Below are positions 47,440-56,047 of a DNA stretch of 64,000 nucleotides, piece by piece. Source of the DNA: Lophium mytilinum (taxonomy: Eukaryota > Ascomycota > Dothideomycetes > Mytilinidiales > Mytilinidiaceae); NCBI GenBank assembly GCA_010093605.1, contig MU004193.1:467321-531320 (forward strand), given 5' to 3'. Both the position numbers and the translations under genes were made by a program. The notes beneath the pieces were generated by a model. The model saw only the letters and a list, made by a program, of their open reading frames with translations, made no database searches and was not told where the DNA came from. The first letter of the stretch is position 1. Each line of letters starts with the position of its first letter.

Positions 47440-48345
47440 ACGTGATAACCTTCACCGCCCGCATTTGACGTCTCATAACAAAGCTCGATGAACACCAAGT
47501 GGCGGTCTGCCTGATGCCGTCTGAGGTGGCCCGAAGGGCTCTTAGGCGCATGCAAATTCCCCTTTTCCGATTCATGATGATACACTAGGGGCCCTCAAAC
47601 GGTGACAACTAGGTGTATATGAAGTCGTTCTACAGCTGCGATATTAGAGACGTTACAGAATGAGTTGCAGAGTCTCATGTAATTTACACCGCCCTGATTT
47701 GATGTCTTATAACAGGGCTTATTGTATAGTATTTGGCGGTCTGCCTGACGCCGTCTGAGGTGGTCCAAAGAGCTCTTAGGCGTATGCAAATCCCCCTTTT
47801 CTAATTCACCATAATATGCCAGGAGCCCTCAGACGGAGATGGCCAAGTGTTCATAAAGTAGTTCTATATTTGCAATATAAGAGATGTTCCAGAGTTCATC
47901 GCATAGTCACGTGTTAATAGACACTACCCTAATCGGACGTCTCATACCGGGCTTTGTTGAACAGCTAGTGGCGGTCTGTTTGACGCCGTCTGAGGTAGCC
48001 TGAAGAGCTCTTAGGCGTATCCAAATCTTCCTTTTCTAATTCACTATAATACAACAGGGGTCCTCAGACGGTGACAGCTAAGTGTATACAAAGTAGTTCT
48101 ATATCCGCAATATAAGAGATGTAATAGAATTGTTTATAGATCCATATGTTGATATACACCATCCCTCCGATTGGCGCTTGTTGGTTCAAAATTGGCAGTG
48201 TACTCTGACGCCGTCTGAGGTGGCCCGAAGTACTCTTAGTCGTATCCAAATCACCCTTTTCTAATTTAAAAATGATGTACCAGGGGCCCTTAAACGGTGC
48301 TAGTCAAGCTTATACAGCCTAGATCCCTTTCTACGATATTGGAGA
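47440..48345. repeat. ~235-bp repeat array, 4 copies
   Basis: Four head-to-tail copies aligned on the mark CTGAGGTGGC (or close variants) at 47521, 47755, 47990 and 48215, so spacing is 234, 235 and 225 bp. Each unit then has a CTCTTAGGCGTATGCAAAT block, CCCTTTTCTAATTCA, a TATACAGGGG-CCTCAAACGGTG block, AGTAGTTCTATA and an AT-rich spacer. Identity looks about 75-85 percent by eye. No coding function can be assigned; short ORFs on the minus strand (SGHLRRRQ) come from the repeat. Confidence 0.85.
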
Positions 48346-48499
48346 CGTTGAATTTATGAAAATAATCACCGAGTGTTGAAATTCGGGTGGTTGGGCCCCA
48401 GCCCCCTATTTACCAGCCACCTTGACCGGTGTATATCGCTAGCCGCTGTGCCGTCCTCACCATGAAACTTCTTAACAAGCTTCACTCCCTCCCTGAAAA

Positions 48500-48872
48500 T
48501 TGACACTTTCAGCTTCGGCGGCGACCAAGCTCCTCCGCGCCCTTTCAGCTACGAAACATATGTACCCGCCACAAGTCTGGCGCTCGGAGAGTACGACTTG
48601 AACCCATTCTCACGCCTGGGAGACCCCACACCGCCGCCAATGGAGGAGCAAATCCGCCGTCAGAACACGCAGATTGAGAGCCTAGAGCAGCAGTACGTGA
48701 AGCACCTGGGGAGCGATCAACTTCGGCGGCGACCAAGCTCCTCCGCGCCCTTTCAGCTACGAAACAAATGTACCCGCCACAAGTCTGGTGCTCGGAGAAG
48801 GATCAAATGGAGGAGCAAATTGCTCGTCAGAAGACGCAGATTCAGAGCCTAGGAGAGTACAATTTGGACCTC
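48500..48872 (+). pseudogene. Two fragments of an unknown coiled-coil coding family
   Basis: A direct duplication. Copy 1 (about 48508-48710) and copy 2 (about 48718-48870) share AACTTCGGCGGCGACCAAGC, CTCCGCGCCCTTTCAGCTAC and the later GAGGAGCAAAT..CGTCAG..ACGCAGATT stretch. Copy 1 reads FGGDQAPPRPFSYETYVPAT, then LALGEYDLNPFSRLGDPTPP and MEEQIRRQNTQIESLEQQY. Copy 2 has lost part of the middle. The parent gene is not in this window and no domain is recognised. The segment is followed directly by a copy of the coiled-coil gene's upstream region. Confidence 0.65.
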
Positions 48873-48887
48873 TTTTCGCGCCTCGCA

Positions 48888-49045
48888 ACCTCCCCCACGC
48901 GCGTTCAAATATATCTACATCTCCCACTCTTAATATCAATTTTCTTTGCTTCTTCATCACTAGCACCGCAAAATTTGATTGTAAGATTTTGCATTTTTCC
49001 ACTATCCGCGGCACCGTCACGTGTCCTCGCAACGGCCCCACCCCG
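48888..49045 (+). pseudogene. Orphan copy of the coiled-coil gene's upstream region
   Basis: Matches the sequence just upstream of the intact gene (47195-47340, minus strand): ATATATCTACATCTCCCAC, a pyrimidine-rich TTTCTTTGCTTCTTCATCAC, TAGCACCGC, TTGTAAGATTTTGCATTTTT and a final CACGTGTCC. In the intact gene these precede the ATG by 20-150 bp. Here the coding part is missing and unrelated GC-rich sequence follows. Confidence 0.65.
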
Positions 49046-49082
49046 GGCAGTCTCCGGGTTGGCCCCTTAGAAAGGCCCAGAG

Positions 49083-49660
49083 TAGTTCTATATCTGCATT
49101 ATGAAAAATGTATTAGGATAACAGATACCCCTTGGATTGGCGCTTGCTGATTCAAAATTGGCAGTGTACTCTGACACCGTTTGAGGTGGCCTAAAGTGGT
49201 CTTGGTCGCATCTCAATCACCCTTTTCTAATTCACAATAATATACTAGGGGGCCTTAAAAGGTGATAGCTAAGTGTATATAGAACAGTTCTATGGCTGCA
49301 ATATTAGAGATTTACAGCTTACAGATCCTCACATTGATATACACCACCCCTGAAATTGACGCTTGTTGATTGAAAACTGGCAGTACGATCTGACGCCGTT
49401 TGAGGTGGCACGAATTGCTCTTAGTTCTATGCAAATTACCTCATTCTGATTCAAAATGATATGCTAGGGGCTCTCAAATGGTGCTAGCTAAGTGTATACA
49501 GAGTAGGTCCATCTCTACGCCGTTCGAAACGTTGACGTTACGAGAATAATCACCGAGTCACTTGTTGTTATGTTCTCCACCACCCCTCAAATTGACGCTC
49601 GTGAAACGAAAAGTGGCAGTGTGTTCCAATGCCGTCTGAGGTGGCCCGAAGTGATTGCTG
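49083..49660. repeat. ~225-bp repeat array, 3 further copies
   Basis: Same family and orientation as the array at 47.4-48.3 kb: the marks TTGAGGTGGC, TTGAGGTGGC and CTGAGGTGGC lie at 49181, 49400 and 49636. Separated from the first array by the coding-fragment block at 48.4-49.07 kb, which suggests a later insertion or rearrangement into a longer array. Confidence 0.8.
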
Positions 49661-49848
49661 GCAGAATCGCCAGGAAGTGAACGGAATGAGCTGAACATGA
49701 GGATATATTGATGAGACTACGTGAGCTTATATAGGTTATGCCAAGAAAGCTACGTATGCGTGCCATATATATAGGCTTCCAGCCGATATACCAATCCACG
49801 GACCAAAGCTATATATAGAGGGCCTAGCCCGCAATCACGAAGAGCTGT

Positions 49849-50076
49849 CACCTCTCTCGCTTTCACGTTCAACGTCGACCACAACGTCAGAATCCTGAGT
49901 GCCCTAAAGGCGTGTCCAACAATGTCAGGATCTAGCCAAGACCGGCGCGCTGGCGTGGCCTTGTTCACTTTCAACGTCGACTCAAACGTTAGATTCTCTG
50001 AAGGTGAGCTGTAGGAAACCAAACGACAGCTTACCAGTGAAAAATCTCTAACTGCAAACCTCCAAAACAAGGCGTG
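49849..50076 (+). pseudogene. Degraded 5' fragments of the coiled-coil gene
   Basis: A short piece (about 49855-49900, TTTCACGTTCAACGTCGACC...) is followed by a longer one from an ATG at 49922. The longer one reads MSGSSQDRRAGVALFTFNVD, then SNVRFSEGEL, a stop (CAG/GAG-type codon now TAG) and ETKRQLTSEKSLTANLQNK. It corresponds to residues 1-50 of the intact 610-residue protein but lies on the opposite strand. About 80 percent identity by eye. Confidence 0.8.
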
Positions 50077-50262
50077 GCTCTAACCAAGAGCGGCGCCCTG
50101 GCGCGCCCGATTTCCCTTTCAACTTCGACACAAACATCAGATTCTCTGAAAGTGAGCTGGAAGACACCAAGCGACAGCTCTCTAGTGAGAAATCTTTAAC
50201 TGCTAACCTCTAAAACACCCTTAACCTCTACTACTACGAGGTCAAAGCCAATCGATAAGCTA
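50077..50262 (+). pseudogene. Degraded 5' fragment of the coiled-coil gene
   Basis: Second copy directly behind the first, matching residues 3-60: SNQERRPGAPDFPFNFDTN-like text followed by IRFSESELEDTKRQLSSEKS and LTANL, then a CAA to TAA stop in the LQN position. The CTTAACCTCTACTACTACGAG tail equals the LNLYYQEG part of the intact gene. Confidence 0.8.
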
Positions 50263-50265
50263 TTA

Positions 50266-50490
50266 CCTCTTTTCACTCTACATTCAATATCGACTCTAAC
50301 GTTAGATTTTCCGAAAGTAAGCTAGAGGAGACCAAGCAACAGCTCTCTACTTTGACTGCCAACCTGCAAAACACCCTCAACCTCTACTACTAGGACGGAA
50401 AAGCCGCGCAAACTAGAGTCGAAGCAGCCCAGGAGGACCTGGAGGAGCTGAAGGCCGCGCAGGGAGAAGCCTTTAAGATAGAGGACGCCA
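50266..50490 (+). pseudogene. Degraded 5' fragment of the coiled-coil gene
   Basis: Third copy, starting inside the coding part (FTLHSISTLTLDFPKVS in a shifted frame; FSESKLEETKQQLST in the right one). It reaches further into the coiled coil than the others, through LNLYY, a CAG to TAG stop, GKAAQTRVEAAQEDLEELKA and AQGEAFKIEDA, which matches residues about 15-85 of the intact protein. Confidence 0.8.
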
Positions 50491-50495
50491 GACGC

Positions 50496-50606
50496 TAGCT
50501 TTACTAGTAGTAAAAAGTCCTTAGCTGCCAACCTCTAAAACCCCCTCAATTTCTACTACTAGGAAGGTAAAGCCGCGCAATCTAAAATCGAGGCAGCCTA
50601 GGGGGA
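50496..50606 (+). pseudogene. Degraded 5' fragment of the coiled-coil gene
   Basis: Fourth copy, starting at LLVVKSLAANL-like text (intact: SSEKSLTSNL) and running through a TAA stop, LNFYY, a TAG stop and GKAAQSKIEAA. It ends in a fused junction with the ~235-bp repeat at the shared GGGGAGCT. Confidence 0.75.
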
Positions 50607-50710
50607 GCTCTTAGTTATATCTAAATCACCCTTTTCTAACTCACTACACTAAACAAGGGAGCCTTGAACGGCGCCATCCAAGTGTATACATTATTAAGGT
50701 CTAGAAGCTG
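50607..50710. repeat. Partial copy of the ~235-bp repeat
   Basis: A truncated unit that starts at GAGCTCTTAG and keeps the CACCCTTTTCTAACTCACTA block and GCCTTGAACGGCG. It is joined directly to a degraded coiled-coil gene fragment within a shared GGGGAGCT sequence. Confidence 0.75.
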
Positions 50711-51120
50711 GAGATTACCTAGAGTTGTCTTCCGGCGTTTTGCAAGGTAAATACTACTGTCTCAGGTCCCCTAGCACCGCGAAAAGTTCCGGCCTACGAT
50801 GTCACGTTCTAGAAGCTTCGACTTAGATGGTGGCATTTCACAACGTCTTCGCCCGGTAATATCGGCGTCTAAAGTGGCCTTACGATGCTATCTTATTACA
50901 AGCACAATGTAAAGGCTCTAATACTGTGATTTGAACCTCGGCCTTTCAAGACTTTCGGCACGGCAATACAGCTGCCTGAGGTGGTCTCGCTACGTCAATT
51001 GAATCGAGAGAGGATGGGAAAGGTTCGAGACCGTGAATTGGACGGGGTAGATCTGGCGCGGTTTGAAAGAGTGGGTTTATTTCTGGAAGTCTTGCAGTAT
51101 CATTATGAAGGCAGATGGTA

Positions 51121-51300
51121 ATATTGCCAGCCCTGATTTTGACGCTCATTGAACGAAAATAGCAGTCCATTTTGACGCATTCTGAGGTGGCCTGGAGAGC
51201 TCGTTGGATGTCAGGAATAGCCGTTTCCTGAATTACAATAATATACTAAGGGTTCTTAATTTGTGCCAGCCGTCTATATATAAGGTAGATCTATAGCTAC
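51121..51300. repeat. Diverged copy of the ~235-bp repeat
   Basis: Recognised by TTTTGACGCTCATTGAACG, CATTCTGAGGTGGCCTGGAG, GAGCTCGTTGG and AATATACTAAGGGTTCTTAA in the order of the other units, with the central TATGCAAAT block lost. Confidence 0.65.
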
Positions 51301-51477
51301 AGTACTAAGCCGTACATCTAGGCACATGCATCTGTGACTGCTTGGTTTTAATGTTGCTCACTTAACACCGCAGTAAGGGAATAGCTGGTTGCTAAGCAGC
51401 TACATAGTCAAGAGACAGTCTAATCTACAGTGATAGAATTTTAGGAAATCGACGTCGCTTTTGGATCTTAGGGTGCG

Positions 51478-51958
51478 GATCTTTCAACTTTGGTGGCGAC
51501 CACCCTCCTCCACGCCCATCTAGCGACGAGACCTACGCCCCGGCTACAAGTCGGGCCCTAGAAGAATACATGTGCATATAATAGATCTTCCAACTTTGGG
51601 AGCTCGCAACCTCCCCCACGCGCGTTCAAGCATATATCTACATCTCCCGCTTTTGTTCTTAACTTCAAGTTTCTTTTCTTCTCCAACCATTAGCACCGCA
51701 AATAAACTTCTTGGCACTTTTTTACGTGTCCAACAACGCTTGGCGCGCCCTCTTTCACATTGGACTTCGATAACAACGTCAGAACTCCGGAAAGCGGGCT
51801 GGAGGACACCAATCGCCAGCTTGCTAGTGAGAAGTCCCCCAGCCTCCAAAAAGCCTCAACCTCTACTACCAGGAGGGTGAAGCCGCTCAATGCAGAGTCG
51901 AGGCAGCGCAGGCGGAGCTGAAGGCTGAGCAGAAAGAAGCCTCTAAGATGGGGGAGTA
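51478..51958 (+). pseudogene. Composite fragment: unknown family, upstream region, coiled-coil 5' end
   Basis: Three parts in the order of a once longer locus. At 51478-51565 is FNFGGDHPPPRPSSDETYAP, a copy of the unknown family. At 51603-51735 is the coiled-coil gene's upstream region (ATATATCTACATCTCCCGCT, TTTCTTTTCTTCTCC, AACTTCTTGGCACTTTTT). At 51740-51958 is coding sequence LARPLSHWTSITTSELRKAG in a shifted frame, or GAPSFTLDFDNNVRTPESGL in the original one, then TNRQLASEKSP, LNLYYQEGEAAQCRVEAAQA and ELKAEQKEASKMGE. The ATG and the first residues are damaged. Confidence 0.75.
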
Positions 51959-52015
51959 ATTAAAAGCCAAAAGGTTCAGATTGCGAGCCCGGAAAAGCAT
52001 ATAGAGTATTGAAAA

Positions 52016-52190
52016 AGAGACTAATAATCGCACACCCCCTAATTCCTCCATCTATACCCCCCTTTCCCCCCATCCTACAATGTCTGGGCCTATTCAAGAC
52101 CGACGCGCTGGCGCGCTTTCTTTCACGTTCAACTTCGACCACAACGTCAGAGTACGTGGGGTGAGAACGGGTGTGTAGTTAGTGGCGCCC
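52016..52190. mobile_element. Short TIR element enclosing a coiled-coil gene fragment
   Basis: About 175 bp. The left end AGAGACTAATAATCGCACAC with CCTCCATCTATACCC resembles the left terminus of the element at 53848 (GGGGACTGATAATCCTACAC). The right end TACGTGGGGTGAGAACGGG followed by TGTGTAGTTAGTGG resembles that element's right terminus (TACGTGGAGGAAAAACCCGG, TGTAGAATTATCAG). Between the ends lies only a coding fragment of the coiled-coil gene (52080-52150: MSGPIQDRRAGALSFTFNFD, HNVR). No target duplication is clear. Fits a Pack-MITE-like capture; the short ends leave room for doubt. Confidence 0.5.
52080..52150 (+). pseudogene. Coiled-coil gene 5' fragment inside a TIR element
   Basis: ATG at 52080 with MSGPIQDRRAGALSFTFNFD and HNVR, matching residues 1-24 of the intact gene (MSGASQPRRAGAPLFTFNVD, SNIR). 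It keeps an open frame over its short length, and ends where the TIR-like sequence begins. Confidence 0.75.
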
Positions 52191-52228
52191 TAGGAGCCGG
52201 AGATGTAGGTAGGGCAGGCTATGTAGAA

Positions 52229-52917
52229 AAACGGAATTAGTATTTACACACCCCCTTTCTTTTCGTAGACACGCATCCCTTTTAACAAACACACCCCGTT
52301 CCGTCTTTTCTTCTGATGGGCTAGAACAGCGCGGAACTTCGCCCGGAGCTCTACTCTCACGTTGATCTATGCCGTATGTAAGGCTACACAGCCTCTCCAT
52401 TACATTACACATTCTTTACTTTTACTGCAGTGTATATAGGCTGTTCCATCGCTACCTACATGCCTAAGTGCCTAGGAACATGCCAAACTATCAAAACCTC
52501 ACCTTGTTACAGCTCCTTTGCAACATTCCTGGCCTTGATCCATTGCCGCTTGATGCAAATAACCCTCAACCGTTGCAAGATACTTAGCTTGTCACCGCTA
52601 TGCCCTTTTTCCGACTGCGGAAGCGGCTGAGGCTTAGGCTGAGAATGAGCGTTATCTTGCCGCTGTACTGTCTTCTTTAGTGGTGCTCCCTTCGACCGTG
52701 GACGTGTACTGTGGAGGCGGAGGATGAGGGTGTAAGTTTTTGTGGCCACGCCGCATTTTGACAGAGCCTTGAGAATTAGTGAGCAACTTGAGCGAGGGAA
52801 TCGGAGGTTCCGTAGCATTGATCCAGGCCAATTAGAAGATCAGACAAGAGGGGGTGTACGTGAAGTTAAAAGCCGTGTCCGTGGAGGGAAAACGGGGTGC
52901 ACAGTTATCCCTCCCCC
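52229..52917. mobile_element. TIR transposon copy 2 (non-autonomous, diverged)
   Basis: About 690 bp and homologous to the element at 53848-54668. Shared internal marks include GCTGTACTGTCTTCTTTAGTGG, the strong TTTGTGGCCACGCCGCATTT block, GAGAATTAGTGAGCAACTTGAG and AATTAGAAGATCAGACAAG (each quoted in part). The left end GGAATTAGTATTTACACACC and the right end GGGGTGCACAGTTATCCCTC are weakly inverted repeats. A 103-codon ORF on the minus strand (52507-52818) lies inside and contains KALSKCGVATKTYTLILRL; it has no recognised transposase domain. Ends approximate. Confidence 0.65.
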
Positions 52918-52952
52918 GTTCTTGATTTCAAGTTTTTTTCCTTCTTCATTTA

Positions 52953-53115
52953 CTACCTCAACTTCGGCGGCGATTAAACTCCTTCGCGCGCCTTCCTTTA
53001 TGAAACTCACGTCCCCGCTCGAGGTCTGGTTCTTGTAGACTGCGACTTGAACCTGTTCTCGCACCTCGCAGTCCTCACCCCGGATCAAATCGAGGAGCAA
53101 ATCGCACGGCATAAG
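52953..53115 (+). pseudogene. Fragment of the unknown coding family
   Basis: Copy of the family seen at 48.5 kb: CAACTTCGGCGGCGATTAAA, TATGAAACTCACGTCCCCG, GACTGCGACTTGAACCTGTT, CTCGCACCTCGCAG and GATCAAATCGAGGAGCAAAT. It reads ...YETHVPARGLVLVDCDLNLF in one frame with changes at most positions typical of decay. A possible inverted piece of the same family (LNLLSRL, PHPGP, EEQIE on the minus strand) lies at 53715-53790. Confidence 0.6.
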
Positions 53116-53129
53116 GAAACTCCTGGCCA

Positions 53130-53715
53130 ACTTTGTCTATGTGAACACCTGCTAGATAAGCCACCCCTCACGGTGACGTCGAATGATCAAGACTAGAGCC
53201 TATGCCCTAGCTTGCAATTGCGGGCTACTTTTGTCTAAGTGAACACCTGCCAGCTGGGCTACCCCTTACAGCGACATCGAGCGATTAAACTTGGGATCTG
53301 TAGTTGTATATCCGGGGTTTTGTGCTTTTGACTTGGTAATAACATACACCTCTGAAACTCGCTAGAAATGCCTGGGAGGTGGAACTACCTATTGATGGAC
53401 TAAACACCTACTGGCAGGGCCACTCCTTACGATGAAGTTGAACGGTCGAGAGTGAAGCCTGTAGTGGTATATCCAGGTGTTCATGCTTGTGACTCGGTAT
53501 TGAGACGTATATTTAGGCACACCTTAGAATTGCATAGCGGACCAGGCTAACTTTTGACTTACTGGACACGTAGTAGCTTGGCCTCCTTACAGTGGTTTCG
53601 GCCGATCAAGAGTGAAGCTATCAACTAGTATATGCGGGTGCCCGAGACTGAAACTCCTAGCTACCTTTGGCTAAATGAACGCTTGCTAGCTAGTCCACCT
53701 CTAACAGTGTCAGAC
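53130..53715. repeat. Diverged repeat family, about 5 copies
   Basis: Shared marks recur in order: (T/G)GAACACCTGC(T/C)AG, GCCACCCCTTACAGTGAC, TCGA(A/G)CGATCAAGA and AGCCTGTAGT(T/G)GTATATCC. Copies begin near 53145, 53240, 53405, 53560 and 53680, with spacing of about 95-165 bp. Strongly diverged and of unknown origin; it may be the internal region of a longer dead element. Confidence 0.6.
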
Positions 53716-53847
53716 AGCCCCTCGCGTTCGATTTGCTCTTCCATCTGGGCCGGGGTGGGGTGTTGTAAGGCGCGAAAGGAGATTCAAATCATATACTTCT
53801 AGGGTTAGACTTGAAGCTGGGACATAGGTCTACACAGTACTTTAGAA

Positions 53848-54668
53848 GGGGACTGATAATCCTACACTAGGTTTTTCCTCTACGTACGCCCGGTTTTCCC
53901 TGCGCATACACCCTTTTACATCTAATCTTCTAATTGGGACTCGGATTAGTGCTCCGGCGCTTACGCATTCGTACTTTATGGCAAGGCTATATAGCCTCTC
54001 CATTTTATCAAGCATTTTTACCGTTTTTAGCAGCCTATATATAACCGCGCGCTGCGCGTAAGGCCGTAGATAAAGCTATATATTAGGCCGTGCGTGAGGC
54101 CGTATATAAGGCCGTACGTGAAGCTGTATAGAGAACCGCACTTATTATAAGGCTGTGCAGTATACCCGCTTTACTATATATACTTCCTAGTTCCTATATA
54201 TATAAGCCATTATATTACTATATATATACCCACGCGCCTAGAAGTGTACTGAAATAGTTAAGACCTTACCTTATTACGGCCTCTCCGCATCAAACCTGGC
54301 CCCTCTATATTACTGCTGCCTCTATCGCCGCCTAACTCTAGATAAGACTAAGGATAAGCGCTATTCTACCGCTGTACTGCCTTCTTCTATAGTGCTCTAA
54401 GGAGTTATAGGCCTGTAGTAGTAGCGGCTAGAGCGCTATAGTAAGAGGTGCATTATAGAGGAAAAGATTAGGGACAACGTTGTAATTATTTGTGGCCACG
54501 CCGCACTTAAAGAGAGTATTTAGAATTAGTAAGAAACCTAAGCAAGTAAATTAGAGGCCTTAGAGGACCTCTCTGGACTGATTTGAAGATTAGATGTAGT
54601 AAGGGTGTATGCGCAGGAGAAAACGGGTGTACGTGGAGGAAAAACCCGGTGTAGAATTATCAGTCCCC
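53848..54668. mobile_element. hAT-like TIR element, non-autonomous, with 8-bp target duplication
   Basis: 821-bp element. The left end GGGGACTGATAATCCTACAC and the right end (reverse complement) GGGGACTGATAATTCTACAC match in 19 of 20 bases, and the inverted repeat continues for about 90 bp (GGTTTTTCCTC, TACGTAC, CCC, TTTTCCCTGCGCATACACCC, ATCTAATCTTC). It is flanked by CTTTAGAA (53840-53847) and ATTTAGAA (54669-54676), a 7-of-8 direct repeat as made by hAT-type transposases. The inside is AT-rich, RIP-mutated and codes for nothing; a GTGGCCACGCCGCACT block is shared with the copy at 52.2-52.9 kb. hAT assignment rests on the target-site length only. Confidence 0.8.
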
Positions 54669-54995
54669 ATTTAGAATTGCCTTTTCTAATTCACTGTCAG
54701 TTAAGATGTAGCCTGATCCCCACTGGAACGACATTCACATTGTGTTTGAAGTGTTAACTTTGGGCGCCCCAATATACAACTCTACAGGCTCCAGTCTTGA
54801 TGGGTCAACACCACTATTAGAGCTGCCTTGAAGAGCTATTAGGTATGCGCTTGCTTTAGTGAATGTTAGACTGGATATAGAAGTGGACATGGCTAAAGCG
54901 CACCATTACCTACCTCCAGCTTTGCGGATCTCTAGGCCTACACTCCCCAGCTACGTCTCCAAAACCTAGCATCCCAAGCTTAAGTTCCCTTAGTC

Positions 54996-56047
54996 ATGGC
55001 GGCGGAGGCCAGCGCTTCCCTTAAAGGCTTCCGAAAGGGTATTCGGAGGTATGCCTAGATCTCCCATAAACGTAAGAGTTGTACTAACACTGCCAGCTTA
55101 TACACCACTGAGCACTACTCCGACCTCGCGATCGTCTGCAGGAAGGATACCTACGAAGTCCAAAAAGCAGTAATCTGTCCGCGGTCGGCCGTCTTCGCAA
55201 AGGCATTGCGTGGTCCGGGCAAAGTACGTGAACACAGCACCAAGAAACACAAGAATATACCACTGTTTGGGGGACAAGCGTCTAGGGGTAGCGCGGTTGA
55301 TGAAGGTCGACCACGTCCATTTTCTAGCTTTAGCCGCATCGCTTCAAAAGCCTGAAATGCTTGAGGTCTATGGAGGCCCCCAAGGTCATGCTAGCGCCTC
55401 AAGCTAAGTGAAAGCGGTGCCAAAACACTAGAGAATACGGCGTCAAAGCGAGTAAAGGTGCTTATCGTAGCTACGACCAGCTAACGTTGGACTAGGAATC
55501 AGAAGAAGTGGAGATAGATCTTTCCGTCGAGGACCCCAAGATGCTGGAGAGGATGATCTGCTTCTTCTATCACCTGGATTACCTCCCTACATCGCCCAAC
55601 AGTTTTCTCCAGCGGCATTCCGGCCAAAAGAAAGAGTATATCTCCGGAATGTGTCCCTGCGTCTCATCTCTCGAAGAACACGACATCGACTTGGCCTGGA
55701 GGCGGGGAACCTTCTGCGTCAACCACACGGCCCATAATGTGCTCAAGATTCACGCTTTGATGTACGCGATGGGCGATAAGTACGGGTGCTCAGACCTCAA
55801 GATTATTGCTAGAGCCAAGTTCGAGGCGTTCTTGGACTGCTCTTCGGGTTGCTCGGAGGTAGCTAGAGTCATCCCGATTGTCTTCGGAACCACGCCAGAT
55901 TCTGATTTGGGCCTCCGGAACCTTATCGTCGAAGAAATCGTAAAGAAGGACTACCTTGCATTCGAAGCCATGGAAAACGCCGTGGGAAAGACTGATGGCT
56001 TGCCGTTGGCGATATTGAAGGCCATGAATTCGCATTCAATCAAGTAA
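54996..56047 (+). CDS. BTB/POZ domain protein
   Basis: 243-residue protein in three exons: 54996-55048 (MAAEASASLKGFRKGIRS), 55097-55223, 55496-56047; phases agree. The BTB core starts YTTEHYSDLAIVCRKDTYEV, then QKAVICPRSAVFAKAL (helix A2/A3 motif SxxF), continues after the intron with VEIDLSVEDPKMLERMICFF and YHLDYL, and ends with a helical back half (ALMYAMGDKYGCSDLKIIAR). Fungal BTB-only proteins may serve as adaptors of Cul3 ubiquitin ligases, but the partner is unknown. Intron 2 is 272 bp, long for this window. The gene is 320 bp right of the hAT-like element; a paralogue lies at 58441. Confidence 0.8.

Larger units (their letters stand above)
47192..54995. other. Repeat-rich, gene-fragment-rich region
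   Basis: About 7.8 kb with no intact gene. It is a mosaic of degraded fragments of the adjacent coiled-coil gene and of a second unknown coding family, copies of a ~225-235 bp repeat, another repeat family and TIR transposons. Many changes are of the CAG to TAG and CAA to TAA kind, as expected of RIP. Parts are listed separately. Confidence 0.75.

Noticed and set aside
47440-49660. CRISPR-like or rDNA spacer array
   Set aside because: Units of 225-235 bp repeat in full with no unique spacers, in a eukaryotic genome; no rRNA sequence nearby.
50920-50960. tRNA-like B-box (GAGGTTCAAATC on the minus strand)
   Set aside because: No A-box at a proper distance and no cloverleaf could be folded by eye.
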